A DNA stretch of 64,000 bases, taken from assembly GCF_000002995.4 (NCBI RefSeq), contig NW_025062475.1, positions 4,998,528 through 5,062,527 on the forward strand, read 5' to 3'. A program made the position numbers and the translations under genes. Source of the DNA: Brugia malayi. Its lineage: Eukaryota > Nematoda > Chromadorea > Rhabditida > Onchocercidae. Position 1 is the stretch's first letter, and each line of letters starts with the position of its first letter. A model generated the notes under the pieces. That model worked only from the letters and a program-made list of their open reading frames with translations, made no database searches and was not told where the DNA came from. Positions 1-13,200 of the stretch are shown here, one piece after another.

Positions 1-2029
1 GAGAAATAGGGAGGGAAGTGGAAATTGTTGTAAATGTGAGGGATAAGAAGATAAGAGCAGGGAAGGCCTAAAATTAGGGAAGGTAAACAGCGCGGGAAAG
101 GAAAACACGGGCAAACGATTGAGAGGTGACAATGTATGAGATATTTCAATCCAATTTAATATTTGCCTGAAATATCTTGTAGTGATATTATGATAAGTGT
201 TGTGTTGATACTGCAATAAATGCTGTGATAATACTGTGATAAATTTTATAAATAAAAAAACATTGTGATAAATGTGATAGATGAGAAACACTAATGAATG
301 TATGTGATAACAACCATATATAAGTTTGAATTTTTTCTTCTTTTCCTTTTTTCTTTACATTTTGCCACCCAATGAGCGTACCATTTTATCAAAATGCATG
401 TTTAAACAAAATTTCAAAAGAAAGAAATGAAAGAGATGGAGAGAGAGAGAGAAGAGAGAGATAGAGAGAGAGAAGAGAGTAAATATCTTTGGAATAATAA
501 CTGCAAATAACTAAACAAACTATATGGTTTTTTTAACAATAGGTGACAAAAAAAAAATATGCATTTAACTGTGAATTTACATCATGTAAATTTCTCAATT
601 TATTTACGTTTTGTTTGTTCTACGCTATTTTCTGTTTATTTTTTTTTTTTCTAAAAAAATTTATTCTTTGACTCTTTTTTCTTTCAATTTCATTTAATTT
701 CAAAACAAAGACTTTGCGTTACTTTTTATTAAATTTTATTTAATTTGCGAAAAAAAATATGATTCTTATTTAATTCAATTTACGATACAATCGTTGTTTG
801 TTTTCCTATAATTTGCATTTTAAGTTAATTTATACCACAATACTTTCTTTCCATTTTTTTTTTTTCACTTCACATATTACTTTACCAATAATGTATTCAA
901 AAATTTTTTCTCAAAAAATTGTATCTTGTTTTTTATTTAAAAAATAAAATTTTTTGTTTTTCTTCGTTTACTTTTTTCACTGTTTGCTTTTTTCCTTTTC
1001 TTTTAATTGTAAATTTTATTTTGCTCATTTTTATTCTTCCATTTTCTTTTATTTCAAAGCTTCTTACAAAATGATAAAGTGTAAAATTTGATGGAAGAAA
1101 AAAAAAACCCAAAACATCCAGTTTTTGGTGGAAAAAAAAATGAATGTTATTTGCATTTTTGCCATTGGTATTTTCAAAATTTTCAATGTCACGAATGAAA
1201 AACAAAAACAAAAAAGAAAAAAAAAATCAAAAGAGGTGCGCATTTCAGAAATCATTGAAGTTTATTATGTTTCATTTCAAAAAAAAACAGACAAACAAAC
1301 AAGTGAAAAACAAATATAAAAAAGAGAGAGCAGACCAGAAGAAAGAATTTAGCGAAATGAAGTGAAATTTTTTTTACACTTAAATTTAAAAAGAATAATA
1401 AAAATGAATAACTTTAATCATATCATATTCCTCAAAGTTTGTCTAATGTTAACTTAAAATCGTATATTGATTACCTTTTCTTGACTTACTTTTTAGCAAC
1501 TTAACAAAACAACATTGCACCATTGCCAATTCAATTAGAATAAAGTACCACTTGAAATAAAAAGGAAAAAGGGAAAGTGAAAGAGAGAAACAGACAGAGA
1601 TAATTGAAAGTCATTGTTTTCAGGATTTTTATTTCAAATATGGCTTTTTTATAAGAATCTAAATTTTAATTTCGAGGAAATGACAAGATTTATTTTCATC
1701 ATATGTACTTCAATTTGTTCTCTTACGTCAAAACCAAAATTGATAAACGTATGCATTATTATTTACTGAGCTTATAGAAGAAAAAAATTTCTTTTTCTTT
1801 TGTTATATTACAAACTATCTCCAAAAAGCAAAAAAGGAAAATTAAATTTTTTAAAAATTTTTGGAGCAAAAAAGTATATTAAATATGGAAAAGTCATAAC
1901 TGTGAGATGTTATTATATACAACAAATTATTACATATTATTATTATTATATATTATATTATTATTGTTATTTGTTATATGCAATATTAACATTCATATTA
2001 ATTGTTAAATCATCTTATTATTGCATTGT
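1..2029. other. AT-rich non-coding flank
   Basis: I see no supported gene here. The open frames on both strands are rich in K/N/F/I and come from homopolymer A/T runs. There is no family similarity and no chain of splice-compatible exons. A GA-rich simple repeat sits at about 437-478. The stretch could be upstream intergenic DNA or part of a long 5' intron of a gene outside the window. Confidence 0.6.
437..479. repeat. (GA)n simple repeat
   Basis: Imperfect GA dinucleotide run interrupted by GAAGAG and ATAG. It is a purine-only tract of about 40 bases. Nothing else is readable in it. Confidence 0.8.
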
Positions 2030-3222
<1,193 letters not shown>

Positions 3223-3296
3223 ATCATATTTTATTAGAATGTGGTACTTCTCTAGGTAAAATTACAATAAATTATTTCGAAATTTGAAAATCAAGT

Positions 3297-4619
3297 CATG
3301 AATGAATGAATGATTGAAATGAATGAATCAACGAATGAATGGAATGAATGAATGAATGATTGAAATGAATGAATGAATGAATGATTGAAATGAATGAATG
3401 AATGAATGATTGAAATGAATGAATGAATGAATGATTGAAATGAATGAATGAATGAATGAATGAATGAATGAATGAATGAATGAATGAATGATGAATGAAT
3501 GAATGAATGAATGAATGAATGAATGAATGAATGAATGAATGAATGAATGAATGAATGAATGAATTGAAATGAATGAATGAATGAATGATTGAAATGAATG
3601 AATGAATGATTGAAATGAATGAATGAATGAATGAATGAATGAATGAAATGAATGAATGAATGAATGAATGAATGAATGAATGAAATGAATGAATGAATGA
3701 ATGAATGAATGAATGAATGAATGAATGAATGAATGAATGAATGAATGAAATGAATGAATGAATGAATGAATGAATGAATGAATGAATGAATGAATGAATG
3801 AATGAATGAATGAATGAATGAATGATTGATTGATTGAAATGAATGAATGAATGAATGATTGAAATGAATGAATGAAATGAATGAATGAATGAATGAATGA
3901 ATGAATGAATGAATGAATGAATGAATGAATGAATGAATGAATGAATGAATTGATTGATTGAAATGAATGAATGAATGAATGAATGAATTGAAATGAATGA
4001 ATGAATGAATGAATTGAATGAATGAATGAATGAATGAAATGAATGAATGAATGAAATGAATGAATGAATGAATGAATGAATGAATGAATGATGAATGAAT
4101 GAATGAATGAATGAATGAATGAATGAATGAATGATTGAAATGAATGAATGAATGAATGATTGAAATGAATGAATGAATGAAATGAATGAATGAATGAATG
4201 AATGAATGAAATGAATGAATGAATGATTGAAATGAATGAATGAATGATTGATTGATTGAAATGAATGAATGAATGAATGATTGAAATGAATGAATGAATG
4301 AATGAATGATTGAAATGAATGAATGAATGAATGAATGATTGAATGAATGAATGAATGAATGAATGATTGAAATGAATGAATGAATGAATGAATGAATGAA
4401 TGAATGAAATGAATGAATGAATGAATGAATGAATGAATGAATGAATGAATGAATGAATGATTGAATGAATGAATGAATGAATGAATGAATGAATGAATGA
4501 ATGAATGATTGAAATGAATGAATGAATGAATGAATGATTGAAATGAATGAATGAATGAATGATTGAAATGAATGAATGAATGAATGATTGAAATGAATGA
4601 ATGATTGATTGAAATGAAT
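3297..4619. repeat. (GAAT)n tetranucleotide array with GATTGAAAT interruptions
   Basis: About 1.3 kb of GAAT repeat broken at irregular intervals by GATTGAAAT, GAATTGAAAT, ATTGATTGATTG or one-base slips (ATGATGAAT). The interruptions make loose higher-order units of roughly 20-40 bases, most regular near 3355-3435, 4130-4180 and 4500-4600. The minus strand stays open for about 450 codons reading Ser/His/Phe/Ile, because a 4-base unit repeats every 12 bases without a stop in that frame. I treat this as a spurious open frame. Confidence 0.95.
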
Positions 4620-4740
4620 AGAAGTGCCACGGGACTGAAAAGTCTGTCAGTCACAACGACGGATGTTGCAGGTTAACCATTGAAATTTATTATTCAATAT
4701 AAATTGAAATATATTGGATTACGTACAAACGTGCAGACGA

Positions 4741-4751
4741 GAGACAGACAG

Positions 4752-4782
<31 letters not shown>

Positions 4783-4786
4783 GACC
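4741..4786. repeat. GACA/GA purine-rich repeat
   Basis: Repeated GAGACAGACA and GAGAGA units. Together with the CT-rich tract at 4918-4983 it could pair as a loose inverted repeat across about 130 bases. Confidence 0.7.
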
Positions 4787-4917
4787 GACGAGAATCCATC
4801 AATTTGCTAACAATTACACTCACTCGTAACTCTTCCTCAAATTGCAGAATTCATACAATATCTTTTAGGATGATGCAGTGGTAGTTACTATGAAATTCCC
4901 TCCTTATCTTTGTATTA

Positions 4918-4983
4918 TTCTCTCTCTCCCTTTCTCTTTGTCTATCCCTGTCTGCCCCTCTCTCTCCCTTCCTTCTTCCCTCT
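4918..4983. repeat. CT-rich pyrimidine tract
   Basis: TCTC/CCCT-rich stretch including short TCTGCC and TCTATC variants, roughly complementary in composition to the purine tract at 4741-4786. Confidence 0.65.
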
Positions 4984-5169
4984 ATCTAATGCATCTCTCT
5001 TGATTCCACTTTTCGTGTAGAATAATTTAGTAATATGTTGAGATTAAGGTTGCTGAACCATAGTTCAAAGACTACTGAAGCCAATTTCAAAGCTCAATAA
5101 CTTGCGAAAATTATTGAATCAAATTGATTGAAAAAAAAAGAGAAATGAAAAGATTGTAATTTGGTTGAG

Positions 5170-5194
5170 ATTAATTAATTAATTAATTAATTAA
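5170..5194. repeat. (TTAA)n simple repeat
   Basis: About six perfect TTAA/ATTA units. Self-complementary, so it could form a cruciform. Confidence 0.85.
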
Positions 5195-7846
5195 GCAACG
5201 TTTAAATTTAAATGTTTGTTTACATTCATTGTTTTCACACCTTTTACTTTATATCCATTATAATTTTTCCCCTTTATATTTCCTTATTTAATACATTTGC
5301 AAAATTGTGGACACTGAATTGAAATTTTTATATATTTTCCTTTTTAAATGAAAATAAAAACAAAACGTGAAGACATGAAAATCTGTTATTTTATAAAAAT
5401 GAGGGAAGTTTTAATGTATGAAAGACACTAAAATATAAATCACAACAAATAAGGCATTTAGCGGAAAAAAGTAAAAAGCGGAAAAAAGTAAAAAGAAAAA
5501 CTCAAATTATAATTTCAAGACAAAGAAACAGAAATAAATAAATTGCTTACATTAATAGCTTTTTCTCTTATTTCTTTTCATATTAATGACAATCCAAATA
5601 TCACTTTAAAATAATACCCAAAAAATTAATAATAGTAATACAAGTTAAAGAACAAAGTAATACCGAAAATAATCATTGATGTCATCAACAAAGCTAATAA
5701 TTACAACCAAATTAATGATAATGCAAATTTATAAATAATTCGAATTAATATATATAATATTATCAATCAAAATAAAAAAAAAATCAAAGGTAGTCGGGAA
5801 AAAAATTTACATTCCCAAAATTTATTGTTTTCCCAATGAAAAAAAAAAAGTGTAAGAGAGGAAATGAAACGAAAAAGAAAAAGAGAGAAAATGAATATTT
5901 CAATGAAATAAAAGTAGAAAAAAATGTTTTCAATGTTTTAAACTATCTTTTATTTATTATTCATATGTTATTTTCTTTTCCCTTTCTTCTCACAATTTGA
6001 ATGAGTTTTTGTTGATTTATGGTCATTGCAAATATTTCATTTTAATTTTTAATATGAATAATATGATTGAAGTATGGTAATTATAAAAATGAGAAATAGG
6101 AAGTTTTTGATTTGACTGACAAAGCAAAGTCCCTATTTTGTCACATTTCATTGATATTGTAATGAATTTTAAATAACAGTCATATCAATAAGCACACATA
6201 TGAATAAATGTGCAAATTACATTTAATAATAAATTGGAGCTACTGATTAATTAACTTTGCACCAAATTAAATAGAAAAAAATTAGTTAATCAAATGTGTA
6301 AGATAAGGTAATATTGAAATGAAATGTTGATTTTGATAAGAAGTAGTTCATTTATTTATATTTTTATTTATTTTATTTTGTTTCATTTCATTTCGGTTCA
6401 CCGACAGGAAAAAATATGAAATTTTTTTTATTATTTCTGTTATTTCCATTTTTGACAATACCTTTGAGAAAATTTATCAACCATTTCCTTTATGCAAATT
6501 TGAACTTTTAATCTAAACAAAATAGAGCATGTTGCAATCAGTTGTTTTATATTTTTGATCATCTTCAGCTGATCTTTATCTGATATTTTTTAGATATATT
6601 TGGATGACAGTGATAACTGATAATGTATCGCAAATAAAGTGCTTTTTTATATTGTCTGAAAGGTAATGACAATGATAATTGATAATAAATCAATAATAAC
6701 TCAGTGTTTTCAGTATTATAAAATTTATTTGAAAGAAAAGAACGATTAAAATTTAGCAATAAACTGGTAATTAGCTTATAATCAAATATTGTATTTTCAG
6801 TGGATTAGTTTAAAAAATAGATTAAATGATGCAGAAAAAAGCGAAATTTTGTAGGAACAAAAAATCGTTAATTAAAAAATTTTTTCTTTTACTTAATAAA
6901 ATGAAAGGGAATTTAAAAATATTCTTCTCTTTTCTGGAATATTTAAATCTATTATCGAAGTAAGATGATTAACTGATAACAAAACATGAATGAGAAATAT
7001 AAACTATAACGAGTATTAGTGATAACATCAGATTTCAGCTGATTTAGTGACCCCATTTTAAACGAAAAATATTTAAATCAGTTTGTTAAATAATCTATGA
7101 TGGTATGTTCCTTTGATAATTATTGAAGTAATAGCAATTTGGCATTAATTCCTTGCAAATTTTTCTTTTCCGTTTTTTCTCTTTATTTATTATTACTATC
7201 TTTTTTTCTTCAAAATAGTAAATATTTATTGCTAACTTAGCATAAAAATTAAAAATAAAAAAGACTGAATAAATCAAAAATGAAATATGTAATCAAAATA
7301 ATTGAAAAAAAGTTTGATTAAATTTCAAAATTTTGATTCAGTTCAAAACTTATTATTATTGAGTAATATGCAGCAAAAATTATTTGCTTGTTATATAATT
7401 TGAAAGAAAGGAAAAATCGAAATTTTTCATTCGAGCGAAAGAAATGAGATGAAGTAATAAAGTATATTTGTGTAGAAAATACGCAAATTTAATTATTTCA
7501 GCTAAACGATTTTTGCGTAATTAAAAAATTTCAAACTACCAAAAAATATCATTTTAAACTAAAATGAAAAAAAAAAAAAAAAACGAAAACATGTGGTAAA
7601 TTAAATTAAAGCCTTTTAATTTTTATTTTCTTCGGTTCATTTTTTTTTTTCTCCATTGTAAGCATTTCAAGCACTTTTCGTCGATGAAAACAATTCTTTT
7701 CTTTTTCGCCTAAGACGAATTTAAAAATGAAATTAGAATTTGATTATTAATTGGTAAATGAAAGTCGGCAAATATGTATTTAAATAAATAACTGAATGAA
7801 ATATTATTGGGTAGACTTTAGATAAGATTGGGTGATAATGAATAAG

Positions 7847-9010
7847 AATATTGACTGAACATTGGGTAAGATGTTATTGACTGAACATTGGGTAAGATGT
7901 TATTGAATGAACATTGGGTAAGATGTTATTGAATGAACATTGGGTAAGATGTTATTGACTGAACATTGGGTAAGATGTTATTGACTGAACATTGGGTAAG
8001 ATATTATTGAATGAACATTGGGTAAGATGTTATTGAATGAACATTGGGTAAGATGTTATTGAATGAACATTGGGTAAGATGTTATTGAATGAACATTGGG
8101 TAAGATGTTATTGAATGAACATTGGGTAAGATGTTATTGACTGAACATTGGGTAAGATATTATTGAATGAACATTGGGTAAGATGTTATTGAATGAACAT
8201 TGGGTAAGATGTTATTGAATGAACATTGGGTAAGATGTTATTGAATGAACATTGGGTAAGATGTTATTGAATGAACATTGGGTAAGATGTTATTGAATGA
8301 ACATTGGGTAAGATGTTATTGAATGAACATTGGTAAGATGTTATTGAATGAACATTGGGTAAGATGTTATTGAATGAACATTGGGTAAGATGTTATTGAA
8401 TGAACATTGGGTAAGATGTTATTGAATGAACATTGGGTAAGATGTTATTGAATGAACATTGGGTAAGATGTTATTGAATGAACATTGGGTAAGATGTTAT
8501 TGAATGAACATTGGGTAAGATGTTATTGAATGAACATTGGGTAAGATGTTATTGAATGAACATTGGGTAAGATGTTATTGAATGAACATTGGGTAAGATG
8601 TTATTGAATGAACATTGGGTAAGATGTTATTGAATGAACATTGGGTAAGATGTTATTGAATGAACATTATTGAATGAACATTGGGTAAGATGTTATTGAA
8701 TGAACATTGGGTAAGATGTTATTGAATGAACATTGGGTAAGATGTTATTGAATGAACATTGGGTAAGATGTTATTGAATGAACATTGGGTAAGATGTTAT
8801 TGAATGAACATTGGGTAAGATGTTATTGAATGAACATTGGGTAAGATGTTATTGAATGAACATTGGGTAAGATGTTATTGAATGAACATTGGGTAAGATG
8901 TTATTGAATGAACATTGGGTAAGATGTTATTGAATGAACATTGGGTAAGATGTTATTGAATGAACATTGGGTAAGATGTTATTGAATGAACATTGGGTAA
9001 GATGTTATTA
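7847..9010. repeat. 26-bp minisatellite, about 44 copies
   Basis: Tandem array with a period of exactly 26 bases (checked, for example, between GGGTAAG at 8461 and 8487). Each unit contains GGGTAAGATG and GAATGAACATT. The left third has mixed units (GACTGAAC for GAATGAAC, GATATT for GATGTT). From about 8165 rightwards the copies are nearly identical, apart from one copy with a single G missing (near 8330) and one truncated copy near 8665. Degenerate half-units just left of the array (about 7790-7846) look like eroded ancestral copies. No open reading frame of interest crosses it. Confidence 0.97.
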
Positions 9011-10213
9011 GACGTAAATGTAATGTTTTAACCGATATTCTACTGATTTGTTAGTTTAATTAAATGATCGGTATGAGACGACTGTACTTGCAAATGGCAT
9101 CATCAGTTTACTTTGTGTTCTGCTATTTATCATAGACACTTTCAGATTTCTATTTCAGTTCTTTCTATTATAGTATTATGGACCTTTTCAGGTAATTCAA
9201 TTTAGGTTCTTTATAGTATCATAGACACATTCAGGTTGTCTATTTCAGGTTCTACCTACTATAGAATCCTAATCACTTCCAGGGGTATTTCAAGTTCTAT
9301 CCACAGCATCCTGAGCACCTAAAGTTCTACTTATTATAATGTTCTGGATACTTAATAAATTCTGTAAAAACTGTCTATAAGTAACAACCATTAAATATTT
9401 CAATCATTTAAAATTTTTTCTTTTCTCTTTTGCATTTAAATTAAATTCCCAAATGATCTATTCGTTTCATCCGTGTAGCATACTTCACTTGGGATGTTGC
9501 ATAGACAAAACGTATTCATTATGAATTGTAGTGCCACTTTTTTTTAATTTGTGTTTTTTTCGGCTTGACTTCCAATAATTAGATTGGTTGGGATTTTTGA
9601 GGATTTCCAGAGTTTCTAGCAATTTTAAAAGTTTCACTAAGGACTGAATAAAATATTTATTAATAACAGTGATATAATCAATATTTAAAATTGATTGTTA
9701 ATTATACAAGTATAAAACATTTCGTAGCGTTTCAGCACATTTCTTTTTCTCTATCTATTTTGTATACATTTATTTGATATTCATATTTATATATTTTACA
9801 TGCATTTCTTTTTTTATCGTCAAAATTAAAGTTCTTTTTTTCTTTTATCTTATTTATACTTTTATCTTATTTCTTTTTTTATTATTTATTTTTTTTTTTT
9901 TTTTTTTTATAAAATTAGCGCCATTTTAACAAAATCAACATTATAGTATAAGAATTATTTTTACATTGTGATTTTACGTTTGTCTGATTTCAAAATTTTA
10001 TTAGTTATTTTTAAATCCTTTACGAAAATAATTTTTATAAAACTTGAATTTTTCGTGAAATTCTATGTGTCCATATATGTCTGTCATATTATGTGACGAA
10101 TGCATGATTTTAATAACTTCTACGACATACGAAAAATTATTATAAATTAAATTGTCAAATTTGCTCTATCAAGCTTGTTTACAGATTTCAAAATTGGGAA
10201 AAACCATTTTTAA
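9011..10213. other. Non-coding stretch upstream of the OSBP gene
   Basis: Contains a decayed tandem repeat (about 9128-9352, listed separately) and then AT-rich sequence with a poly-T run near 9890-9908. I could not place a promoter or an earlier coding exon for the OSBP gene here, although a non-coding first exon is possible. Confidence 0.55.
9128..9352. repeat. Decayed tandem repeat, units of about 45 bases
   Basis: About five diverged copies, each with a CATAGACAC/CATGGACC-like start, TTTCAGGT in the middle, then TTCTATCTATTATAGTAT-like sequence. Unit length drifts from about 48 to 33 bases, with the copies shortening rightwards. It directly follows the homogeneous 26-bp array but shares no unit with it. 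Confidence 0.65.
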
Positions 10214-13200
10214 ATGCCAATTGGAACTTCACGCTCCTCAGATTTATCACTAGAACTAGGCGAGAAATGTGGTTGGCTATTGAAGTGGACAAATTATATC
10301 AAAGGATATCGTCAACGTTGGTTTGTGCTCGATTCGTGTGCTAATCTAAGTTATTATAGGTTAGTTTTATTTCAACTGAATTTCATGAAAAAAATATTTC
10401 AAATGTTAAAGACTTTGCTAATACACTATCTCACATTTATTGATTCTTCTTTAAATATGAGAATGTACGTTTTTGTCGAAGTTGGTATATTGTCGATTCG
10501 ATTAGGAATTTGCTGTTAAGTTTTGATGTTCTGAAACAAAAACAGGCTGATAGAAATCTAAAGTTTCATTTACTTCATATTGTTCCTATTTTTAGGAAAA
10601 GATTTTTTTTTTGCCGGATATCTGGAAGTTGGTATTTTTCTTAGATATGTAAGGGACCCAGTATAGATGAGAGCTTTTAGAAAGAAAGAAAATTTGATCT
10701 GATTTGTTTGAGTATATTGATTTAGTTGAATTCTGTGCTGTTTATCATCATTTGGTGTATGACTTCTCATCTTTGCTAATAGTGATTCTTTTACATTCTT
10801 TTTAAAATGTCCAAGCACAAAAACAGTTTGCTGTGGCTTTTATGATTTCAGATGTGTTAGAAATGTTCAGCAGTTTTACTTTCTGTAGTTTTAAAGATTG
10901 TTTGCATTAATTTCAGAACAAAATAAATATTTCGGGACGCTTGTTTTATATATATATATATTTTTTAACAAAACCAGATAACTTATGTATATACTTCGAG
11001 ATCAAAGAGAAACTTTTAAGCCTGGATCCCAAATTTGAATGTTTTTTATTTATTTGGCAAATATGTTGATGGTCTGTCAATTTCAGCAAATTTTTTTTTC
11101 TTGAGATTTTTATTCCTGCAGTTGACATATGAATTGTCATGTTTACATATTAGAGATCCTAATGAATGCAATGGCTTTTCTATCCAATATTTTACAAGCA
11201 TTTTTTTTTCTTTTTGTTAAATACTCTATGCATCACTATAGTAGCTAGAGAAAAAGAAAAAATTAGCCTTGCCACAAAAATATTTAGTTGTCTAATTTTT
11301 TCATAGTTTCGCCTTATTTTTTAATTAAATTCATTATCATGGGCAAAAAAGAAAAAAAAACGCTTATTACTCTATTTAAAACCTTTTTCTTTTTAAATTA
11401 GAATAAGGAATAGAAATTGCGATCAGAAATTGAATTGGTTGGTTACAATTTGGATACAATTATGAATTGAAATCATATTCATCATGTCGTTTTTTAATGT
11501 CAAGATTTTAGAAAATTTCTTATAAGCAATTTATAATAATGAATAATTGAACTTGGAGGTGCTCGTGAAAAGAAAAAAAAATATGTTTAAATTTTTGAGA
11601 AAGCAAACATTCGTTTTATTTTATGGCATTAATTTGATTAGTTATCTTTTTTTTTCCATTCCAAATCTATTGCAATCATTAATTAGATTTCGGGTTAGAT
11701 AGAACTAGTATGTTGATATAAAACTATTCCCTCAATGAATGTGAGGTGTATATTTATGATCAGTTCCTATTTATTTAGGATTTTTTTCTTAGGCTTACAG
11801 TTCCCAGAACATAATATGCAAATTGCATATATTTGAAAATGGTAGATAAGAAATCACTTCTAACGTCACACTGGTTCTTTTTGAATTGAACTGCGAGTGA
11901 GTTTAGCAAAAAGGTTCATTTAGTATTGGCATGACTAAGTAAGCTGAAAGATTGTAAATTATATTTCTCAAAAAATTATATTAGAAGAAATAGTTCAATA
12001 AAGTATGAAACACTTTTTTTAAGATTTATTTTATTTTACACCATACATTCTTAAAGTGAAGTAAAAATGATAAAAATGAAAATTCACTAAAGAACAATAA
12101 ACAAAAATTTCGACTCAATTCACTTTTCAGAAAATAAAATTTAGTTCCGACCATAATTTAATAGCACTGATACATTACATTAAGTTAAAATATTTATTGA
12201 GAAATTTCATGATTCATGTCACAATAAGCACTACTATCATTGAAACTTTGATTAACGCGGAATAATCGTCATACTTATATGATTTTCATCGTCAGAATTT
12301 TTTGCTTTGTTATTTAATACAATGGAAATAAATCGACAACAAAAAATGTCTTATATAATGTACCTCTCTTTTACTTAATATCTTCTAACAAATTTAATTC
12401 TATTTTTTTGTTATTTAATGTAAAAGAAATAAATAATAAAAAGATTTGATAAACATTGTCTTTCTCTTTTTTTCTGATTTTTTTTTTATTTTTTCTGTAT
12501 GATTTTCTTGATGATGAGATAATATAATGAGATAACGACATGAGTGGATAAATGAAATTCGCAAACATATGTTCTTAAATTTCAGTGAAGAAATTTACCT
12601 TTCTGCTTTACATCTTGTATCATTGTCTGTTTGTCAGAATTTCTTGCTCAATTTCCGATGTTAGTATAGAACCACTGGAAGAATGCCTTTGCTGTGTTTT
12701 AGTTGTAAATCGTCACCAAGGTATTTCTGTAAAAATTTCCATAATGTTTTCGGATTTTTTCAAATAAATTGATTTTTTTTTTAAGTTTTAAAAATTAAAA
12801 AAAAAAAAAAAAAAGGCGAGCACGAAAAATGTATGCAACATAAGTCTTTCCCACCTTCATAAGAAAATGTGTTATTGCTGTACTAATTGTTGGAGCATTT
12901 CTGAAAAAAATTTAATTGACAGATAATGTTGGAAATATAATGTCTATTAAAGTATCGATGATATTATGATAGGAGATTAGTGGTGGGTCAAATGTTGATC
13001 ATTTGTTTCTTTAAAAATGATGTGTATTGATACGACTATGTATGATTTTCTAATTTGATTCTTTAATTTTCGAGTGTTTCAAAGTAAATTTTAATGGAAA
13101 ACTACATTTAGAGAAATTATAACAACATGAATCATATTTACCAAAAATTTTGCAGGAATTCGTCTGAAGTAGGACAGTCATGTCGCGGCAGTATCAATTT

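Larger units (their letters stand above)
4620..7846. other. AT-rich non-coding stretch
   Basis: No supported gene. The first part (4741-4790) is a GA/CAGA purine tract, followed at 4918-4983 by a CT-rich pyrimidine tract of similar composition. An (ATTA)n run lies at 5170-5194. The rest is low-complexity A/T. Short minus-strand open frames near 6565-6759 and 7095-7277 have no recognisable features. Confidence 0.6.

Noticed and set aside
3296..4654. Minus-strand open frame of about 450 codons, Ser/His/Phe/Ile repeats
   Set aside because: Direct translation of the GAAT array. No start context, no splice signals, and composition set wholly by the repeat.
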